Positions 41,439-49,490 of a stretch of 64,000 nucleotides of DNA are shown here, in pieces. The position numbers and the translations under genes are program-made. The stretch is taken from assembly GCF_000745345.1 (NCBI RefSeq), contig NZ_JQNR01000005.1, positions 1,364,001 through 1,428,000 on the forward strand, in the 5' to 3' direction. Every line of letters begins with the position of its first letter. The stretch's first letter is position 1. Under the pieces are notes generated by a model. The model was not told where the DNA came from and made no database searches. It was given only the letters and a program-made list of their open reading frames with translations. The DNA is from Actinacidiphila yeochonensis CN732. Lineage in GTDB: Bacteria; Actinomycetota; Actinomycetes; Streptomycetales; Streptomycetaceae.

Positions 41439-43159
41439 GTGGTGATCCACCGCCCCTCCAGCAGGAGAGCGTCCAGGCCCGAGTTGGCCAGGCAGTCCAG
41501 CGCCATCGCGGGTGTGCCGCACATGGGTCGGCCCTTGACGTTGAGGGAGGTGTTGATGAGCACCGGCACGCCGGTCCGTCGTGCGAACGCCTCCAGGACG
41601 TCGTGCATGAACGGGTTCTGCGCGGAGGAGACCGTCTGGAGCCGGGCGGTGCCGTTGGCGTGCACGATCGCGGGTAGGCGCTGCCTGGCTGCCTCGGTGA
41701 CTCCGGACGCCATCGACATGAACGGCGCCTGCTGGCCGAGCGTGAAGAACTCGCCGGCCCGTTCCGCGGTGACCATCGGGGCGAACGGGCGGAACGGCTC
41801 CCGAAACTTCACGGTGGCGTTCAACCGCTCCACTACACCCGGCAGCAAGGGCGAGGCGAGGATGGAACGGTTGCCCAGCGCGCGTGGACCCGCCTCGACC
41901 CGACCACGGAAGAGGCCGACGATCACGCCCTCGGCAAGCTGCTCCGCCAGGAACTGGGCGGGATCGCCGGGAATCTTGTGTTCGCGCAGTTGCGGCCATG
42001 GGTTGAGGTCGAGGTCCGAGCCCGAATAGCGCGGGCCGAGGTAGCACTCGTCGGTGATCCCGGACAGCGGGCCGATGCCGCCGCCGTCCACGTGAGCGGC
42101 GATCGCCGCGCCCAGAGCGGTCCCTGCGTCGCCCGGCGCCGGTGGGACGAAGACCTCGTCGAAGAGCCCCGCGTCGATGATCCGGCCGACGCTCACGCAG
42201 TTGGTGGCCACTCCGCCGCCGAGGCACAGCCGCCGGGAACCCGTCAGCGCTCGGGCACGGCGGGCCAGGTGCAGCATCACCTCGTCGGTGCGCTCCTGAA
42301 GGGCCGCGGCGAGGTCTTGGTGAACGGCCTCGACCGACTCGTCCGCGAGACGTGGCAGGCAGCTCAGGGTGGCGAACCGCGGCGATGTCCGCGCGTATTC
42401 CGAGCTGAGCACGCGCAGTGGGAAGAGCGTCGGATCGAGGACGAATCCCGCGTCGGTGGTCCGGATCGCCTGGGCGAAGAGGTCCCGGAAGCGGGACGGA
42501 TCCCCGAGAGCGGCGAGCGCCATGACCGTCCCCTCCTCGTCACCGCGTCGCCAGCCCAGGTGTTCGGTGACGGCCCCGTAGGCGTATCCGAGCGACGCGG
42601 GATCGCGCAGCGACTGGAGAGTGGTGACGTTCGGCCTGCTGTCCGGGCTCAGACGGCCGAGGCCGATGGTGGTGGTCTGGGTCTCGCCCAGGCTGTCCAC
42701 GACGAGGACTGCGGCGTCCTCCCAGCCCGACGCGGTGAACGCGGTCAGCTGGTGAGCCCGGTGGTGCAGCACCGGATGCACGTCCGCCTGAGGAAACCGG
42801 TGGCCGAGGGACCGCAGCCGACGCACCGAACGCAGGCCGACCTTGGCGAACCCGGCGGCTCGCGGGAGCGCCCGCGATCGTGTGGCGGGGGACAGTGCCC
42901 AGCGGGGCGTTTCGGCGAGGGCCGCGAAGTACCGCAGAGCCTGGAAGTTGTACGCCACGACATCGACGTCTGCGGCCACCAGCCCGGCCTCATGCAGCAG
43001 CCACGCGACGGCGAGTTCGGGGTACGCCTTCGTGTGCTTGACCCCGGAGAGACGCTCCTCCTCGACGAAGCCGACGAGCTTGCCGTCCACCAGCAGCGCG
43101 GCAGCGGAGTCGTGGGTGAAGGCGCACAGCCCCAGCACCACGGACGGTGGTCTACGCAC
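41435..43159 (-). CDS. O-carbamoyltransferase (NodU/TobZ/CmcH family)
   Basis: 574 residues. N-terminal YrdC-partner-type Kae1-like domain: VVLGLCAFTHDSAAALLVDGKLVGFVEEERLSGVKH, metal ligands HHRAHQLTAF, DSLGETQTTT and GGVATNCVSVGRI. C-terminal domain: GLFRGRVEAGPRALGNRSILASP and FRPFAPMV, FINTSLN-type motif VLINTSLNVKGRP. It makes carbamoyl-adenylate from carbamoyl phosphate and ATP and transfers the carbamoyl to a hydroxyl group. Next to a predicted cytosine hydroxymethylase, a hydroxymethyl-pyrimidine is an attractive acceptor. Confidence 0.92.
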   Translation of the reverse strand: MRRPPSVVLGLCAFTHDSAAALLVDGKLVGFVEEERLSGVKHTKAYPELAVAWLLHEAGLVAADVDVVAYNFQALRYFAALAETPRWALSPATRSRALPRAAGFAKVGLRSVRRLRSLGHRFPQADVHPVLHHRAHQLTAFTASGWEDAAVLVVDSLGETQTTTIGLGRLSPDSRPNVTTLQSLRDPASLGYAYGAVTEHLGWRRGDEEGTVMALAALGDPSRFRDLFAQAIRTTDAGFVLDPTLFPLRVLSSEYARTSPRFATLSCLPRLADESVEAVHQDLAAALQERTDEVMLHLARRARALTGSRRLCLGGGVATNCVSVGRIIDAGLFDEVFVPPAPGDAGTALGAAIAAHVDGGGIGPLSGITDECYLGPRYSGSDLDLNPWPQLREHKIPGDPAQFLAEQLAEGVIVGLFRGRVEAGPRALGNRSILASPLLPGVVERLNATVKFREPFRPFAPMVTAERAGEFFTLGQQAPFMSMASGVTEAARQRLPAIVHANGTARLQTVSSAQNPFMHDVLEAFARRTGVPVLINTSLNVKGRPMCGTPAMALDCLANSGLDALLLEGRWITT

Positions 43160-43165
43160 GGCCCA

Positions 43166-44125
43166 TCACCTCGGTCCCATCGTCGAAGGGGTCGACGTGG
43201 CGTCGTGCGGGAGAGGTGAGAGCTTCGCGTACCACGCCGCCAAGGACTCGTTGAGCGGTCCCGTGATGCCGGCGGCCGTACGCCGGGCCTCGTTCCGATC
43301 GCCCCGCTTCCAGAGCCGGTAGCTCTGCATGGCCGTGCCCATCGCGTCCCAACCGGCGTGCCCGGTCGCCTTCCCGGCCTGCACGTGGGACAGGAGGTCG
43401 TCGAAACCGTCCCAGCCGGTCACTAGCTCGGGCATCTCCGGGAGGGCCGTGACGGACGTGACCGCTGCCGCCCGCTCCATGTCGCGCTCGTAGATGTGCA
43501 GCGAGCCGACGTGATGCCGGTACGTGCCCAGCTCCGCCCCGAGCCAACCGGCCACCAGCTCGTGCAGAGTGGTGTAGAAGAACAGGTCGTACGGCAGGCC
43601 GATCCACACGTCCTGACCGCGCATCGAGGTGGCCATGTCCAGTCGGCCATTGCGCAGGTGGAACTGGAACCCGAGGGTGCACGGCACGTCTCGGTGGCCG
43701 GCCGCGTCCCGTGCTGGGTCGTAGAGCTGGATCAGCGCACGTCGGGAGTCCGGGTCCGCCGTGAGGATCTCGACGACGCGCCGCAGCTGGTCGACACCGC
43801 CGTTCCAACGGCGCAGTCGCGGCCCGTACGCGCCGCGCAGGACTCCGCCGTCGGCGTACTGCGCGAGCTTCCCGTTGAAGTCGAAGATCCAGGGCGCGTC
43901 CGAGCCGGAGAGGATCCAGACCGTCTCGGCGACTGCGAAGGCCGGGTTCGGGATGCGCGTCGGATGGGCGAGCAGAAGGCGGGCGCGGGGCTTGGCCAGC
44001 CGGATTCCGACGTCCAAGACCTCGCGGGTCGCCATCCCCCGGGGGCTGACGCGCTCTCCGTTGCGGGCGACGTCGAGCGCGCCGGCGAACACCTCGGCGA
44101 CGCTGTCCGCAGTCAACGTGATCAC
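43166..44125 (-). CDS. Thymidylate-synthase-family protein, predicted (d)CMP hydroxymethylase
   Basis: 319 residues. TS fold with the catalytic Cys149 in VPCTLGFQFHLRNG, the phosphate Arg pair SRRALIQLYDP and the folate-side helix SLHIYERD. The residue that selects the base, Asn in LGLPFN of true thymidylate synthase, is Asp180 here (IGLPYD). Asp at this place is the mark of cytosine-using relatives (T4 dCMP hydroxymethylase, MilA and BcmA CMP hydroxymethylases). So the enzyme should add hydroxymethyl to C5 of CMP or dCMP, using methylene-tetrahydrofolate. It is unlikely to be the cell's thymidylate synthase. Confidence 0.8.
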   Translation of the reverse strand: MITLTADSVAEVFAGALDVARNGERVSPRGMATREVLDVGIRLAKPRARLLLAHPTRIPNPAFAVAETVWILSGSDAPWIFDFNGKLAQYADGGVLRGAYGPRLRRWNGGVDQLRRVVEILTADPDSRRALIQLYDPARDAAGHRDVPCTLGFQFHLRNGRLDMATSMRGQDVWIGLPYDLFFYTTLHELVAGWLGAELGTYRHHVGSLHIYERDMERAAAVTSVTALPEMPELVTGWDGFDDLLSHVQAGKATGHAGWDAMGTAMQSYRLWKRGDRNEARRTAAGITGPLNESLAAWYAKLSPLPHDATSTPSTMGPR

Positions 44126-45774
44126 CGGTTTGCACCTCCGTGCTTCGTGTCGGCTGCTGAGAGTCCCAAGGGCGGGGCCGAGCCTCGGGCGGTGGCGTTG
44201 GCGAGCGCCGTGGCGACGACATCGGCGACGGCTGCGCTGCTCGCGCCGACGTCAAGGCAGATCGCCCGTTTGGCCGCTGCCGATATGCGGCATGCGCGCG
44301 GCGCCTCCGCGATGCGCTCCAGGGCGGCCGTGATCTCCGGGCTGGCGGCACAACGTTGCGCGGCACGCTGGTCGGCAAGGCCGAGAGTCCGCGTTGCGGG
44401 CAGGACGAGTTCCAGCACGGGTACGTCCAGCAGAATGGCCTCGATGCCGCAGGTGGAGGAGGCGGAGATCAGGGCGTCGGCCCCGGCCAGGCACCCCCGG
44501 GCACCGACGGCGGAATCTGCCAGGGCCACGCTGACGGTGCCGACATCTTCGAGCAGCGCGCTGTACGCGTCAGCGCCCTGCGCAGGGTGAGGAGCGACGA
44601 CGAGGCCCCACGTACTGCCTGCCCTCCTCACCCCCTCCGCCACGACCTCGAAGTGGCTTCGCAGCTTCTCCTCGCGGAAGGGCTGGCACGCCCACACAGC
44701 GATCCTCGGAGGAACCGAACCCGCCTGAGCCGCGAGGATCTTCTCCAAGTAGCGGCGCTGGGCTGCCCGATCGACCTGGGCGAGCACGTCGAAGCGCGGC
44801 TGGCCCACCACGTGGACGTGGGCGTCGGCCCGCTTGGACCACGTACGCGCGGTGAGCACGTCACGCGCACCCATGACCGCGATGTGCCGGCAGTGCTGCG
44901 CCCGCCAGGCGACCTGCCCCTCCACCCAGGCGCCGTGCTGGACATAGACCGTGTCGGCACCGGCTCGCTCGGCCGCATGTACCGCGAGGACACCGGGCGG
45001 GCTGGTGTCGTTGCTGCACAGGAAGACGGGAGACGCCAGGCGGGAGAGCGCGTCGTCGAGCCACCCCTCGATACCGACCGTCGCTGCCCACGACGGCTGC
45101 GTGACGTCCGCGCTTCGCCGCAGCACGCCGACGACGAGTGCGGCCAGCCTGTCGACGGGAACGGCGTACTCGCCGACCTGTACGGTACGGCCATCGCGCG
45201 TGCCGCTGAGGGCGCGTACGGGCGGCCCTCCACCATGGGCAAGGAGTTCCTTCGGCAGCCGTAGAACGGAGATCGCGTCGTCCGGCGGGGTCGGAACGTC
45301 GTGACGGGATTCGGTTGCGAGGTCCAGCACCGTGCTCGCGACACCGCGACGGGCGAGTTCGGCCAAGACGGGCAGCAGCGTCTGAGCATGGCGAGAGGAC
45401 CAGGACACCGCGCAGACAGGCGTGGGCGCTGTAGGGGACGGCGCACGATCGACCACCTCTTCGCCGACGCGACGCTCGTCGTCGGGCATCGCGATGGCGG
45501 CAGTACCGAGGAGGTATGCCATTCCCGCCGGGGAGACGTCGTAGGTCACGTAGCCCAGGGAGGGCTGGTGACGCGCGACGACCAAGTCCCGCTCATCCTC
45601 GCCGCTGTGGAACGGGACCTCGTCCGTCAGACGCCTGACCAGGCGAGTCAGCAGTCGGCGCACCGGCACGTGGTGGCTGTGCAGCCAGCTCACGCCCCCG
45701 GGTGTCCGCACTACCGCGCCGTACTCCGATTCCAAGGCCGCCATCAGCGCGTCGACCTTTGCTGCCGTGCTCAC
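44122..45774 (-). CDS. GT-B-fold glycosyltransferase-like protein
   Basis: 550 residues. The C-terminal half has GT-B/CDP-glycerol-transferase or capsule-transferase features: VYVQHGAWVEGQVAWRAQ, HVHVVGQPRFDVL, WGLVVAPHPAQG and ISASSTCGIEAILLDVPVLEL. The N-terminal ~200 residues are unlike families I know. Such proteins often use CMP- or CDP-activated donors, fitting the KdsB-like gene in the same operon, but the donor is not shown by sequence. Overlaps both neighbours by four bases. Confidence 0.6.
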   Translation of the reverse strand: MSTAAKVDALMAALESEYGAVVRTPGGVSWLHSHHVPVRRLLTRLVRRLTDEVPFHSGEDERDLVVARHQPSLGYVTYDVSPAGMAYLLGTAAIAMPDDERRVGEEVVDRAPSPTAPTPVCAVSWSSRHAQTLLPVLAELARRGVASTVLDLATESRHDVPTPPDDAISVLRLPKELLAHGGGPPVRALSGTRDGRTVQVGEYAVPVDRLAALVVGVLRRSADVTQPSWAATVGIEGWLDDALSRLASPVFLCSNDTSPPGVLAVHAAERAGADTVYVQHGAWVEGQVAWRAQHCRHIAVMGARDVLTARTWSKRADAHVHVVGQPRFDVLAQVDRAAQRRYLEKILAAQAGSVPPRIAVWACQPFREEKLRSHFEVVAEGVRRAGSTWGLVVAPHPAQGADAYSALLEDVGTVSVALADSAVGARGCLAGADALISASSTCGIEAILLDVPVLELVLPATRTLGLADQRAAQRCAASPEITAALERIAEAPRACRISAAAKRAICLDVGASSAAVADVVATALANATARGSAPPLGLSAADTKHGGANR

Positions 45775-46460
45775 GCCCCCGCCCCTTCGACGCGGGCGGG
45801 CAGCAGCCGCACCAGGTCCGCCGGTTCATGAGCGACCCGAGGCTCCGGCTCGGCCGGTCGTCCGTAGCCCCAGCCGGCGTGCACGTACCCGGTCCCCGCC
45901 CTCCGCGCGGCCTCCTGGTCCACTGCCATGTCGCCCACGTACAACACTGCGGCGGGATCCGTCCCGGTCTCCACCAAGGCGGCCAGCAGAGTGTCGGGAG
46001 CGGGTTTGCCGCGTTCGCGCCCCGGAGTGCGAACGACGTCGAACGTGCAGCCGAGGCGCTCCAGGAGGGGAAGGACGCGTGTCTGCGGCTTCGAGGTCAC
46101 GACACCGATCCGGTATCCGCTGGCCATGAGGTCGCGCAAAGCACCTTCGACCCCCGAGAAGGGGCGGGCGCGGTGGGACTCCCGGACCGAAGCGCGTTCG
46201 TACGTCTCCGCCACGTCCTCGCCGTGCGGAACGCCGAGCCTCGCCATGATGTCGGCGAACGGGCGTCCCAAGAGCTGGGCGTACGAGCTGAACGGAACAT
46301 CGATCCCGTGCCGGACGCGGACCTCCTCCCACGCGGTGCGCATCACCGGCAGGGTGTCGAACAGGACCCCGTCCAGGTCGAAGAGCACCAACTCGGGGGT
46401 GGTCCCAGGCATGACGGCCGGGATGTGCCGGTCCGGCTGCGGGTCACATAACGCCACCAT
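45771..46460 (-). CDS. HAD-superfamily phosphatase (phosphoglycolate-phosphatase-like)
   Basis: 229 residues. First gene of the operon. Motif I LVLFDLDGVLFDT with both Asp, motif II GVVTSKPQ, motif III Lys in RERGKPAPDTLL and motif IV VGDMAVDQEAA. Cap domain of the small alpha-helical type. It removes phosphate from a nucleotide or sugar intermediate. ATG 46460 follows GGAGG with short spacing; ATG 46413 (MPGTTPELVLFDLDG) is an alternative that fits the family but lacks a ribosome site. Confidence 0.85.
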   Translation of the reverse strand: MVALCDPQPDRHIPAVMPGTTPELVLFDLDGVLFDTLPVMRTAWEEVRVRHGIDVPFSSYAQLLGRPFADIMARLGVPHGEDVAETYERASVRESHRARPFSGVEGALRDLMASGYRIGVVTSKPQTRVLPLLERLGCTFDVVRTPGRERGKPAPDTLLAALVETGTDPAAVLYVGDMAVDQEAARRAGTGYVHAGWGYGRPAEPEPRVAHEPADLVRLLPARVEGAGA

Positions 46461-46587
46461 GTCCTCCTGCGTTCTGGGCTGAGCCATTCCCGGGCCGCCT
46501 CGGTGGGCGCGCCCTCGGCCGGTCCTCGCGGAGCCGGTCCCTGAACACAGTCGTCGCGGGAGCCACGCGGCAGTACGCCGTTGAGCC

Positions 46588-46634
46588 GCCGTCTCTCCGC
46601 CGTTTCCGCCGCAACGAGACGGCGGAGAGACGGC
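46588..46634. promoter_or_regulatory. Perfect inverted repeat between the operon and the divergent regulator gene
   Basis: Sixteen-base arms GCCGTCTCTCCGCCGT (46588-46603) and ACGGCGGAGAGACGGC (46619-46634), spacer 15 bases, located midway in the ~250 bp gap between divergent starts. The position favours a shared operator over a terminator. Confidence 0.5.
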
Positions 46635-46713
46635 GCACTCACGACGTGGGCATGCCACAGCTGGGCCATCACGCTTGAACGCCCGCTGATGACTACCGGA
46701 AGCGAGACGAGCC

Positions 46714-47181
46714 GTGCCCCGATCAGACGTTGAAGGAGCGGCGACCGACGACCTGGGCGGAGGGCTCGTGCAGCACCACCGCCTGGGCCTGCTGGGCTGC
46801 ACCGAGCCGCAGCGTGTCGCACGCAACCTCGTCCACCACGCTCTTGAGAACCGCGCCTCGACGGAACAGATCGACGACGCGGTGATCGTCGCCTCCGAGC
46901 TGGTCACCAACGCTCTCCGTCACACGGCGAGCGGGCCCGTACGAGTGGACCTGGATGTCTACGAGGACACCGCGGTCCTCTGGGTGTACGACGGTGAGCC
47001 GCACGCCGAGCCGCTGTCCGTGGAAGTCCCGTCGTCCGCCGACGAGCTGCTGGAGGGCGGGCGCGGGCTCTACCTCGTCGAAGCCCTGACCGAGAGGTGG
47101 TTCGTCTGGCCCGCCCGCCCGGGGAAGGCGGTCGTGGCCGTCATGCCCGTGGGCGGTGGTCGGCCAACTCGGACAGCGTGA
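46714..47181 (+). CDS. GHKL ATPase-domain protein (anti-sigma-factor-kinase type)
   Basis: 155 residues. Single HATPase_c domain: N-box ASELVTNALRHTASGPVRVDL, then LWVYDGEPHAE (G1-like) and GGRGLYLVEALTERWFV (G2). This is the RsbW/SpoIIAB-like type that is abundant in Streptomyces, usually without a histidine-kinase core. It is divergent from the 14-gene operon and may help control it. The 3' end overlaps the convergent 2H phosphoesterase gene by 41 bp. Confidence 0.82.
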   Translation: MPRSDVEGAATDDLGGGLVQHHRLGLLGCTEPQRVARNLVHHALENRASTEQIDDAVIVASELVTNALRHTASGPVRVDLDVYEDTAVLWVYDGEPHAEPLSVEVPSSADELLEGGRGLYLVEALTERWFVWPARPGKAVVAVMPVGGGRPTRTA

Positions 47182-47878
47182 GCGGAAGGCTCTCCAACAC
47201 GTCCCAGCGGTATTCGGCCCCGCACCTGCGCAGCTCCACGAGCTGGACGTCGGCGACGCTCAGCTCTACCGACGGCAGCGAGCGCAACCCGGCAACCGCC
47301 TCGATGACAGGCCCCGCCGGCCGCGGACGGTTATTGTACGCGAGGCTGAGGTGCGGCCGGAAGACGGCGATCGGCTTCTTGACCGGCAAGCCGACTGAGG
47401 CGTTCGCCGCGACAAGATCCGCGTGCAGGCTGATGAGCGGCTCCCACGGTGTGAGCGTCAGCCGAACGGCTCCCCGAGACCCCGCCAACGGCGTGGCCCG
47501 TACGGTGAACCTCTCCGGTAGCAGGGCCTGAGCCCGGCTGGCCAGCGCGTGCAACCGTGTCGTATCGACGGAACCAGGAGCCCCGACTCTCACCAGCGTC
47601 ACGTGCAGCCACTCGGTAGGCACCGGGTCGAGCCGTAGCGGCGACAGCGCCTCCTGACACTGCTCCGCGAGCTCTTTGAGCTCGGGCACGTCGCGGAAGG
47701 CGAGCATCCAGTAGTAGGCACGCGCTCCGTCCGACCAACCGGGCCGCGACCAGTGGTCAACCATCTCGTCGAGCGCGTCGAACGCGCTCTGGTCGTGCGC
47801 TGTGATCCCTTTGTGGTCGTTCAGGTCACCGGGAGGCTCCACCGGAAAGGCGGCGGGGTCGGGCGAGAGCAGGGGCAC
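47141..47878 (-). CDS. 2H phosphoesterase (2'-5' RNA ligase family)
   Basis: 245 residues from GTG 47878, chosen because AAGGAGAA lies about 10 bases upstream; the longer frame to 47968 would overlap the next gene. Two catalytic motifs: TEWLHVTLVRVG (HxT) and FRPHLSLAYNN (HxS), spaced as in the LigT/2H family. Possible substrates are 2'-5' or cyclic phosphodiester bonds in RNA or small nucleotides. Near a nucleotide-modifying operon and a restriction system, either a tailoring or a defence-related role could be argued. Confidence 0.82.
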   Translation of the reverse strand: MPLLSPDPAAFPVEPPGDLNDHKGITAHDQSAFDALDEMVDHWSRPGWSDGARAYYWMLAFRDVPELKELAEQCQEALSPLRLDPVPTEWLHVTLVRVGAPGSVDTTRLHALASRAQALLPERFTVRATPLAGSRGAVRLTLTPWEPLISLHADLVAANASVGLPVKKPIAVFRPHLSLAYNNRPRPAGPVIEAVAGLRSLPSVELSVADVQLVELRRCGAEYRWDVLESLPLTLSELADHRPRA

Positions 47879-47897
47879 CCGGCGTTCTCCTTCGGCG

Positions 47898-49232
47898 TCA
47901 CAGCGCCCCGGCGCGCGACATCGCCAGAGCGGCAGGTTGCGAGCTCCACAAGCGGAGTTCCTCGCCATACTCCCCTACGGCCGCGAGGCCCTGCCATCCG
48001 CGGGCCTGGGCGTACAGGTCGCGCGAGCGCTGCCACACGGACCGGATCGGTACATCGCCGCAGAAGGTTAGCGCCTCCCGTCCCAGCTGCATCGCCCGCT
48101 CGACATCCGGCCTGGCCTGCTGCAACAGGGCGCTGGCGACATCGAGCCGGACAAGCGAACGGCTCCACGGGTCCGAGCCCTCGACGAGGCCGTCGATGCG
48201 CTCGGCCGTCGCGAGAACCTGGCCCACCTGCCCCACCGATACGTACGCCGTCACGGCGTTGGCGAGGGTGCGGGCGTACCCGTAGGGCTCGAAGGAGATG
48301 CACGGCGTGAGGCCGGCCGCAACGTCGTGCGCAGCCGACAACTCCAGGGCCCGGCCAACGACCTGCTCGACGCCCTTCCGGTCACCCATCTTCCCGAGCG
48401 CGCGAGCCCGCCCGTTGGCCAGCAGCCGGATGGCCTGCGCGCTGCTGGGCGCCATTTCCACCGCTGCCGCGGCACAGGCGTCGGCTTCCCGGTAGCGGCC
48501 GGCGTAGTAGTAGCCGAACGACAGCGTGGCCCGCGCCCACAGCTCCGTCTCGACGTCCCTGATCGCCCGACTGAGGTCCAGGGCCTCCGTGGCGTACGCC
48601 TCCGCCAGCACGAAGTCACCCACGTTGACGGCCATGTACCCGAGTAACCCGCCTGCCCTGGCGGCCAACCGGAACAGCTCGTGCCGCACCCGCGGCGGCT
48701 GGTGCCCGTCCAGCAACGTATGGATCAACTGCCGTAGCGACCGAGCCTGACCCCGGATCGGCTTCGGCCCCTCGCGGTCGTAGCGGGCGACGATGCCGTC
48801 CAACGACGAGCCGAGGAACGCGATCGTGCGGTCATCGGCGTTGCTCGCGGTGAGCTGCCGCGTACGAGCGACGATCTCTACGACGCTGTCCTCGTCATCG
48901 TGAACAGCTGGCGCCATCGTCGCCGTGGGAACCACGACAGTCGCAGGTCGGACGGCCTCGTCCTCGTTGGCCAGCTCAGAGAACAACTCCTCGGCGGAGG
49001 GCCCGAGCATGTACTCCAGCACCCGACAAGCCCCCGGATGCGGCAGCCCCCTCAACTCCCCGCCCACCCACCGATCAAATTGCCGCGCCGAGACGGTAAG
49101 TAAGCCCAGTTGCGGATCCTCTTCACGGTCGGCCAACTCCCGAGCCGCCCGCTGAAACTGCGCGACGAACGCGTCGTAAACCGTGAGGTGGCGGTGTCGA
49201 AGTGTCCGCCGAAACAGGGTCTCCTTGGGCAT
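47898..49232 (-). CDS. TPR-containing transcriptional regulator
   Basis: 444 residues from ATG 49232 (AAAGGAGAC upstream). N-terminal ~70 residues (HLTVYDAFVAQFQRAARELAD, LLTVSARQFDRWVGGEL, ACRVLEYMLG) form an atypical XRE-like DNA-binding start seen in Streptomyces regulators. The remainder is alpha-solenoid with TPR-like units such as FVLAEAYATEALDLSRAIRD and YREADACAAAAVEMAP. These proteins often control neighbouring pathway genes. It is 19 bp upstream of the 2H gene, so they are probably cotranscribed. Confidence 0.75.
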   Translation of the reverse strand: MPKETLFRRTLRHRHLTVYDAFVAQFQRAARELADREEDPQLGLLTVSARQFDRWVGGELRGLPHPGACRVLEYMLGPSAEELFSELANEDEAVRPATVVVPTATMAPAVHDDEDSVVEIVARTRQLTASNADDRTIAFLGSSLDGIVARYDREGPKPIRGQARSLRQLIHTLLDGHQPPRVRHELFRLAARAGGLLGYMAVNVGDFVLAEAYATEALDLSRAIRDVETELWARATLSFGYYYAGRYREADACAAAAVEMAPSSAQAIRLLANGRARALGKMGDRKGVEQVVGRALELSAAHDVAAGLTPCISFEPYGYARTLANAVTAYVSVGQVGQVLATAERIDGLVEGSDPWSRSLVRLDVASALLQQARPDVERAMQLGREALTFCGDVPIRSVWQRSRDLYAQARGWQGLAAVGEYGEELRLWSSQPAALAMSRAGAL

Positions 49233-49490
49233 GCGGGCGTCTCCTTTGGTCGGGATCGTGGGTCGATGAGAAGACGTGCGGGGCCGGGATTTCCAGATAA
49301 GTGCTTTTGGCCTCCGATCGCCGCGTCGCAGCTGGCGTCTCGACGCGGCCCAGCGCTTGGCCGCGTCGTGCAGTTCAACGGCCTCCTTCGCTCCAGTAGT
49401 AAGCCGCAGTGGAGCAGCCAGGTTGGTGACCGTGTTGCCCGAGCCCAGTAGGCAGCCGGTGGTCTGTTGAGAGTCTGCGCGCTGTCGCAG

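Noticed and set aside
43166..44125. Housekeeping thymidylate synthase (thyA)
   Set aside because: The base-selecting Asn is Asp and the gene lies in a transferred enzyme operon.
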